A stretch of 40,923 nucleotides of DNA from Parcubacteria group bacterium GW2011_GWA2_51_10. Lineage in GTDB: Bacteria > Patescibacteriota > Minisyncoccia > Phycocordibacterales > UBA2100. Every line of letters begins with the position of its first letter. The stretch's first letter is position 1. The stretch is from positions 1 through 40,923 of the forward strand of contig LCQS01000008.1 in the NCBI GenBank assembly GCA_001004265.1, written 5' to 3'. Positions 35,206-40,923 of this stretch are shown one piece after another. The position numbers and the translations under genes are program-made. A model generated the notes under the pieces. The model was not told where the DNA came from. It saw only the letters and a list, made by a program, of their open reading frames with translations, and made no database searches.

Positions 35206-35775
35206 ATGTCAAGGAAATATTCGAGACTAAGCATGCGAGCGCGCCTTGGTTCCATAGAGCGAGATATCCTAGAGGAACTGACTCTCGGCGACATGATGTA
35301 CTCTTTTCTCCTTTCTGGAAGATCTACAAAACAGTTCTATCGGCTCGCACGGGAGCGAGCTACCTATCGCTATCGTCGAAAGCTCGCCATACAGCGTCTT
35401 ATTGAATTCGAGTACATTCGTGAGCGCGGCAAATATCTTGGGATTACAAGGGGAGGTAGAAATGCCCTCGGCGTAAGCATCGACGAAACACATAGACTTC
35501 TTTCAACAGCAGTATGGGACCACAAGTGGCGCATCGCAACGTTCGACATCCCCGAAAAATATAGGCTACTCCGCGACAAGGTGCGGGCGGTCCTAAAGAA
35601 GGCGGGTTTTGTAAAGCTCCAGCAGAGCATATGGGTGTTTCCTCACGAGTGCGAGGAACTTGTGCAGCTTATTAAAGAGGAATCTCGATTGTCGAGATAT
35701 ATTCTGTATGGAGTTTTGTCTCGCATAGAGGGCGAAGAGCGACTAAAGAAACTGTTCTCGCTGAAAGAAAAGTGA
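35206..35775 (+). CDS. winged-helix + Cas2/PaaX-C-like protein
   Basis: DHKWRIATFDIPEKYRLLRDKVRAVLKKAGFVKLQQSIWVFPHECEELVQLI resembles the Cas2-like ferredoxin fold of PaaX-type proteins, preceded by an HTH-like region. Confidence 0.7.
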   Translation: MSRKYSRLSMRARLGSIERDILEELTLGDMMYSFLLSGRSTKQFYRLARERATYRYRRKLAIQRLIEFEYIRERGKYLGITRGGRNALGVSIDETHRLLSTAVWDHKWRIATFDIPEKYRLLRDKVRAVLKKAGFVKLQQSIWVFPHECEELVQLIKEESRLSRYILYGVLSRIEGEERLKKLFSLKEK

Positions 35776-35890
35776 CTGACGCCTTGTATAACGCTGATTA
35801 ACGCGGCCGCGAAGATAGCGTCATGTCGGAGTCTTTCTTGAGGTCTGCGAGTTGTTTCTGTCGTCAAGACACGTATACTACTGGGCGACC

Positions 35891-36991
35891 ATGAAGCGTC
35901 TCGTTAAACCGAAGAAAAAGTTCGCGCGGCCGGCAAGTGCTCGCAAAATCGCCGAGGAACCGAAGTCGATTCTCATAACAGGAGGTGCAGGTTTTGTAGG
36001 CAGCAACGTACTGCGATATCTGTGGAAGAGATATCCGAGGTCGCAGTTCCACGTGCTCGATGCGCTTACTTATGCAGGAGATCTGCGCAATATTCCGGAC
36101 GAGATCCATTCCGATCCCCGCTTTCATTTTTGGTACGGAGACGTTCGCAATGCGAAGCTCGTCGAGGCCATCGTCGCGCAGTGCGACATCGTGATACATT
36201 TTGCGGCGGAAACGCATGTCGCACGCTCGATCCACGACGATATCAATTTCTTCTCAACCGACGTCATCGGCACGCAAGTGGTGACGAGCGCCGTGCTGCA
36301 GCACAAGGGCTCTGTAAAACGATTCATTCATACATCGACGAGCGAAGTGTATGGGACAGCTCGCACAGAAACGATGGACGAGATGCATCCCCTAGAGCCG
36401 CAAAGCCCTTATGCTGCTGCTAAAACAGGAGCCGATCGGCTCGTGTATTCATATATCACAACGCACGCGATTCCTGCCGTCATTATTAGGCCGTTCAATC
36501 TCTACGGTCCTAACCAGCATTTAGAGAAATTGATCCCGCGATTCATCACGAGCGCGCTTCTCGGAGAGTCGATGACTATTCATGGCAGCGGGGAAAGCAG
36601 ACGCGATTTCACGTATGTGGAGGATCTCGCGCGCGCGATAGAGCTGATAATCGAAGCGCCGGGCGAGAAAGTGAACGGAGAAGTCTTTAACATCGCCAAT
36701 AGCCGCGCGACTTCGGTCCTTGAGATCGCGGACATGATACTGAAGATACGACCGGTCAAAACAAAGAAGAAAGCAGTATTCACAGAGTACACCCTTAATA
36801 TCGGTGACCGCCCTGGGCAGGTCTTTAAGCATATCGGCAACACGGATAAAATTCGATCTGTCTTGGGTTGGAAACCGCGAGTTTCTTTTGAAGAGGGAAT
36901 TAAAAAAACAATCGCCTGGTATGAAGGGTTTATTATCGAGGCGAAATCCAGCCGCGTGCGGCTGCGGCGCCGAGTGCAATCGGCAGGATAA
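35891..36991 (+). CDS. NDP-sugar 4,6-dehydratase (RmlB-like SDR)
   Basis: SILITGGAGFVGSNVLRYLWKRYP, VLDALTYAGDLRNIPDE, FAAETHVARSIHD, STSEVYGTA, YAAAKTGADRLVYSY. Confidence 0.92.
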   Translation: MKRLVKPKKKFARPASARKIAEEPKSILITGGAGFVGSNVLRYLWKRYPRSQFHVLDALTYAGDLRNIPDEIHSDPRFHFWYGDVRNAKLVEAIVAQCDIVIHFAAETHVARSIHDDINFFSTDVIGTQVVTSAVLQHKGSVKRFIHTSTSEVYGTARTETMDEMHPLEPQSPYAAAKTGADRLVYSYITTHAIPAVIIRPFNLYGPNQHLEKLIPRFITSALLGESMTIHGSGESRRDFTYVEDLARAIELIIEAPGEKVNGEVFNIANSRATSVLEIADMILKIRPVKTKKKAVFTEYTLNIGDRPGQVFKHIGNTDKIRSVLGWKPRVSFEEGIKKTIAWYEGFIIEAKSSRVRLRRRVQSAG

Positions 36992-37496
36992 TCGCTTTGT
37001 GACTCCAGACGAGTTCGTCGTAATCCAACGTACACCAGTCGTAAAACTCGCCCTTTGTCCGGATGGTTCCGCAGGTTACCCGTGCGATGTGAATGCGCAT
37101 CTCGTATATCCCCCTCGCGTCGGGCGGTATGTCGAGTTCGACTACTCGGTGCGGGCCATCGAGGGTGACATCAGCCCCGACCTCCATTTCCAGGAGTCGT
37201 AGCATCGCCTGTGTGCCGTTTTCCGTCCGGTGCGTAACTCCGAGAGAGTGGAGCAATCCTGGATAAGGCTCAGCGGGGTCCTCGGCGAGCGGGGGACGAC
37301 GCGCGAGGAAAACCTCGCCTCTCGAATTGAGAAATGCGACCTCCGTCGAAATACACTGACGCCACGGGAGCTGCAATTCATACAACGCGCTCGGCAGCCG
37401 CTGTTTTGCTGCTATCATTGCCCCGATTTTTTTGAATATCGGGATGGCGGCGTCAATCTCGTCTTGCGTTAATTCAACATCAGGTGACGGTTCCAT
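36933..37496 (-). CDS. NUDIX-like hydrolase with degenerate Nudix box (IPP-isomerase-like)
   Basis: WRQCISTEVAFLNSRGEVFLARRPP...GLLHSLGVTHRTENGTQAMLRLLEMEVGADV. Start ATG 37496. Confidence 0.55.
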   Translation of the reverse strand: MEPSPDVELTQDEIDAAIPIFKKIGAMIAAKQRLPSALYELQLPWRQCISTEVAFLNSRGEVFLARRPPLAEDPAEPYPGLLHSLGVTHRTENGTQAMLRLLEMEVGADVTLDGPHRVVELDIPPDARGIYEMRIHIARVTCGTIRTKGEFYDWCTLDYDELVWSHKAIILPIALGAAAARGWISPR

Positions 37497-37627
37497 TGCT
37501 CTCTCCTTATTGATCGGTGAAGCTATTCGCACTAAAGCACGATTTTTGATAAATTGCAAGGGTTACAAATTGAAGCTCTGAACCCTACAATGAGCCGAAT
37601 GTCCAGAATCGGCTCGGTGCAAGAGAT

Positions 37628-38560
37628 ATGAGATCGCTCGTGACGGGTGCAGGCGGATTTATCGGCGCAAACTTAGTGCGCGCCCTCAGTGCGCGCGGCG
37701 ATAAAGTGCATGCATGCGTTCGCTCGGCAAGCGATTCGTGGAGACTCCGCGGCATCGAAGATAGCATTATTCTGCATGAGGCAGACGTTTCTTCGCGCGA
37801 GGATATCGAACGCGTCGTTCTCGAGAGCAAACCCGAGCTCGTCTTTCACCTCGCGCATTACGGCGGGAACCGCGGCCAGAACGACGGCGAGGCGATCCGC
37901 CGTGTCATTATTGATGGCACTGCGCATCTTTACGAAGCATGCATGAGGGCGGGAACACTGAAAGCCATCGTCCATGCAGGCACCTCTTCAGAATATGGAG
38001 CCAAAAAAGACGCGATGCGCGAAGACATGGTTCTCGAACCAGATACAGAATACGGCGTTGCAAAAGCGTGGGCGACGCTTTTTGGCGAGCATCTCCGGCG
38101 CGAGAAGGGCGTCCCGATAACCACACTTCGGTTCTTCAGCGTGTATGGCCCGTATGAAGCCCCAACGCGTTTTTTCCCGGCTGTTATTCTTTCTCTCCTC
38201 GCGGGCATGCCTCCATCACTCTCGAATCCATCAACCGTGCGCGATTTCGTTCATGTCGATGATGTTATCAATGCATTTTTACTCGTGCCAGAAAAGGAAG
38301 CCGGTATCTATAATATTGGGACGGGACTTTCCATATCGCTCGAGAGCGCTCTTTCTATTATCCAGCGGGAACTCGGCAGCGACATGAATGTCACGTGGGG
38401 GAACATGGAGGGTAGAAGTTTCGACTCTCCGCTATGGCAAGCCGATATAGAAAAGGCGCGAGAGGTACTCGGATGGAAACCGAAGAGCACATTAGAAGAG
38501 GGCGTGCGAAAGACAGTCGCTTGGTTCAAGGAGCATCGAGACCTATATGCACAAAAGTAA
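37628..38560 (+). CDS. NAD-dependent epimerase/dehydratase
   Basis: RSLVTGAGGFIGANLVRALSARGDKVHACVR, FHLAHYGG, AGTSSEYGA, YGVAKAWAT, DFVHVDDVINAF. Confidence 0.9.
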   Translation: MRSLVTGAGGFIGANLVRALSARGDKVHACVRSASDSWRLRGIEDSIILHEADVSSREDIERVVLESKPELVFHLAHYGGNRGQNDGEAIRRVIIDGTAHLYEACMRAGTLKAIVHAGTSSEYGAKKDAMREDMVLEPDTEYGVAKAWATLFGEHLRREKGVPITTLRFFSVYGPYEAPTRFFPAVILSLLAGMPPSLSNPSTVRDFVHVDDVINAFLLVPEKEAGIYNIGTGLSISLESALSIIQRELGSDMNVTWGNMEGRSFDSPLWQADIEKAREVLGWKPKSTLEEGVRKTVAWFKEHRDLYAQK

Positions 38561-39371
38561 GCCGGACATAGAGCAGCTCAAAAAAACCGCGCTTGCCGCG
38601 CGCAAAATGCTGATACGCATTGCTTCAAAGAGCCACTCGCCGCATATCGGCTCGTCGCTTTCGCATATTGATATTACGACCGCCCTCTATTCGGCCATTC
38701 TGAACGTGACGCCGAAAACCGCACGAGACCCGTGCCGTGACAGATTTATTCTAAGCAAGGGACATGCAGCGCTCGGCTACTATTGCGTGCTCGCGCTTCA
38801 CGGATTCATTTCGCAAAAGGAATTGGAACGCTATGGAAAGAACGATACGAAACTTGCAGGGCATCCGGTTCTCGGCACCGCAAAAGGAATTGAGGCGACG
38901 AGCGGCGCCCTTGGGCACGGCTTGGCAATGGCGCTCGGGCTCGCGCTTGCCGGGAAGCGCGACGGCCTTTCTGCGAAGTACGTAGTTCTCGTAAGCGACG
39001 GGGAATGCGATGAGGGATCCACGTGGGAAGCGATCCTCTTAGCCGGGCATCTCGGGCTTGATAATCTCACGGTCATTGTTGATTACAACAAGATCCAGAG
39101 CTTCGGGCGGGTGGAAGAAGTGCTTGATCTCGAGCCGTTCGCCGATAAATGGGAAGCGTCCCGATGGGCGGTCGCCTCTCTCGACGGTCATGATTTTGCG
39201 GAGCTTCTGCCGGCTCTTTCGTCTCTCCCGCTTCGAAAAGGCAAACCGACGGTCATTATCGCGCACACGATAAAAGGGAAGGGCGTTCCGATAATGGAGA
39301 ACAAGCTGGAATGGCATTACCGCGATGTCCGCCCGGAGGATCTTGAAGAGACGCTCGCGCAAGTCTATTAA
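38547..39371 (+). CDS. transketolase, N-terminal (TPP-binding) subunit
   Basis: SPHIGSSLSHIDITTALYSAIL, RFILSKGHAALGYYCVLA, GALGHGLAMALGLALAGK, VLVSDGECDEGSTWEAILLAGHLGLDNLTVIVDYNKIQ. Confidence 0.94.
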   Translation: MHKSKPDIEQLKKTALAARKMLIRIASKSHSPHIGSSLSHIDITTALYSAILNVTPKTARDPCRDRFILSKGHAALGYYCVLALHGFISQKELERYGKNDTKLAGHPVLGTAKGIEATSGALGHGLAMALGLALAGKRDGLSAKYVVLVSDGECDEGSTWEAILLAGHLGLDNLTVIVDYNKIQSFGRVEEVLDLEPFADKWEASRWAVASLDGHDFAELLPALSSLPLRKGKPTVIIAHTIKGKGVPIMENKLEWHYRDVRPEDLEETLAQVY

Positions 39372-39376
39372 CTGTT

Positions 39377-40300
39377 ATGCGCACCGCTTTCATACGAACG
39401 CTCTCCGCGCTTGCGGAAAAAGACAAGAATGTCTGGCTCGTCACTGGCGACCTGGGCTTTTCCGTTTTTGAGAATTTTATCCGCCGCTTCCCGAAGCAAT
39501 ATCTCAATGTGGGCGTCGCGGAGCAGAATCTCATCGGCGTAAGTGCGGGATTAGCGCTTTCTGGGAAACGCCCGTTTGCATATTCAATATCGACGTTCGC
39601 CTCGATGCGCGCGTACGAGCAGATACGGAACGATCTGTGCTATCAGGATCTGCCTGTGGCGATAATTGCAGGCGGAAGTAGCTTCAGTTATTCGACGTTC
39701 GGCTGTACGCATTTCCCGATGGAGGACTTTGCCATCATGCGCGCGCTTCCGAATATGACCGTTATCTCACCCGGAGATCCTCTGGAGGTGGAAGCGCTCC
39801 TGAAGGGCATGAATAAGCTTCGCGGGCCATCGTATATGCGCATCGCAAAAAAAGGCGAGCCCACAGTGCATACAACAAAATCATCAATTGCCCTCGGAAA
39901 AGTTGCACTCCTTGAAAGCGGAGAAGACGCAGCCATCATTGCAACTGGTCGCATACTGCCGTCTGCACAAATGGCGGCGGAAATACTAAAAGGACGCGGC
40001 ATCCGTGCAAGCGTTGTATCATGCCATACGCTGAAGCCCCTCGATGCACGCGGTTTGCTGGCGGCTCTAAAAGGAAAGAAAGTTATCGCTACCTGCGAGG
40101 AGCATCATGAAATCGGAGGCCTGGGAGGTGCAGTTTCCGAGCTGATTGCAAAGAATGGTATTACATCGCGTTTTCTCTCCATAGCGATTCCTGACGAATT
40201 CCCATCGGGTGTGGGCAGTCAGGAATATTTTCTTGAGCGCTATCACCTGACGCCCGAAGGTATCTCTCGCAAAGTTGAGAAGGCGTTTCGAGCTAAATGA
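39377..40300 (+). CDS. transketolase, C-terminal (pyrimidine-binding) subunit
   Basis: VWLVTGDLGFSVFENFIRRFPKQYLNVGVAEQNLIGVSAGLALSGKRPFAYSISTFASMRAYEQIRNDLCYQDLPV. Confidence 0.94.
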   Translation: MRTAFIRTLSALAEKDKNVWLVTGDLGFSVFENFIRRFPKQYLNVGVAEQNLIGVSAGLALSGKRPFAYSISTFASMRAYEQIRNDLCYQDLPVAIIAGGSSFSYSTFGCTHFPMEDFAIMRALPNMTVISPGDPLEVEALLKGMNKLRGPSYMRIAKKGEPTVHTTKSSIALGKVALLESGEDAAIIATGRILPSAQMAAEILKGRGIRASVVSCHTLKPLDARGLLAALKGKKVIATCEEHHEIGGLGGAVSELIAKNGITSRFLSIAIPDEFPSGVGSQEYFLERYHLTPEGISRKVEKAFRAK

Positions 40301-40383
40301 GAAAATTAAAGATAGCCATTGTCGTGAATGAAGTTCTACGCGGCGGCGCCCAGCGTATCATCCTTGATCTCATACAGCAATGA
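40297..40383 (+). pseudogene. truncated 5' end of a glycosyltransferase family 4-like gene
   Basis: MRKLKIAIVVNEVLRGGAQRIILDLIQQ* is a typical GT4 start that ends after 28 codons; ATG overlaps the transketolase stop. Confidence 0.7.
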
Positions 40384-40479
40384 GCATTTTTCGCACAACA
40401 GTCCATCCTCTCCCTGCAACTGCAGGGGGCCTTTACATTGGGGGCATGCCAAGATTTCCAGTAAATCCTTGTTGATCAT
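40336..40479 (-). pseudogene. truncated Trm112/UPF0434-like zinc-ribbon protein
   Basis: MINKDLLEILACPQCKGPLQLQGEDGLLCEKCSLLYEIKDDTLGAAA*: family-like up to YEIKDD, then an unrelated tail. Confidence 0.75.
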
Positions 40480-40700
40480 CGTTGCCTCTCATATTATTTG
40501 CGTCACGGACAGCACTTCCGTTCGTGCCATAATTTCACTATGCCCCCACAAGGGGGATAAGTACCTTCACGAAATTCAATGAATTACTAAGGTAGTAAAC
40601 ATTGTATAAAAGAATCGAATTTGATATTTACCTGAAACCGATTATGATTGCATCGAATAATGTACCATCAACTCCGACAAATACAGGCTTTGGGAACAGA

Positions 40701-40923
40701 ATGAAACAGCAAATTGGTTTTATCGGCGGCGGCCAGATGGCGGAAGCCCTTATCAAGGGGATCATCGCTTCTGGCCTTTATCAGAAAGAAAATATCCTCG
40801 TTGCCGAACCCAATGATTTTCGGCGCAATCATCTCGAAAAGGTTTATTCGGTCAGGACCTATCCTCATAACCATACCATCTTTGACGCCAGCAGGCTCAT
40901 CATCCTGGCGGTGAAGCCGCAAA
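40701..40923 (+). CDS. proC: pyrroline-5-carboxylate reductase, N-terminal part (runs off the right edge)
   Basis: MKQQIGFIGGGQMAEALIKGIIASGLYQKENILVAEPNDFRRNHLEKVYSVRTYPHNHTIFDASRLIILAVKPQ. Confidence 0.85.
   Translation, partial: MKQQIGFIGGGQMAEALIKGIIASGLYQKENILVAEPNDFRRNHLEKVYSVRTYPHNHTIFDASRLIILAVKPQ

Noticed and set aside
1-40923. CRISPR array or cas operon
   Set aside because: No regularly spaced direct repeats seen; the only Cas-like signal is the isolated Cas2/PaaX-like domain at 35206-35775.
1-40923. tRNA or rRNA genes
   Set aside because: I recognised no cloverleaf or T-loop signature or rRNA core sequence; without a covariance search this is only a visual negative.

Overview
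The window falls into three parts. (1) About 1-9.8 kb is an accessory region. It holds a left-truncated HTH + SF2 helicase gene (uninterrupted from ~1649 to the left edge, missed by the ORF track), an RHS-type polymorphic-toxin C-terminus, small membrane proteins, an AbiU2/HEPN-like protein, a large serine recombinase, a second orphan RHS tip fused behind the recombinase 3' end, a secreted protein, an S49 peptidase and a degraded RHS remnant. Between HEPN gene and recombinase lies a 301-bp mosaic cassette bounded by a perfect 28-bp inverted repeat. The cassette is built from inverted copies of the RHS gene (139 bp) and of the recombinase 3' end (56 + 87 bp). This is the best candidate for an undescribed system: recombinase-linked RHS-tip rearrangement or an inverton. 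(2) About 9.8-40.3 kb is a large surface-polysaccharide cluster. It encodes glycosyltransferases, sugar aminotransferases (one E1/RfbH-like), a formyltransferase, a GDP-heptose pathway with a fused HddC-GmhB, a nonulosonic-acid block, split transketolase and a Cas2/PaaX-like protein. It contains two visibly broken or chimeric spots: a deleted/frameshifted epimerase near 13.2 kb, and a NeuA/NeuB junction at ~32.05-32.31 kb carrying a fragment of a bi-domain dehydrogenase. (3) About 40.36-40.92 kb looks like a join to unrelated DNA (Trm112-like and ProC genes), possibly an assembly chimera. All family names come from reading motifs; no database search was run. A Patescibacteria-like host is only an inference.
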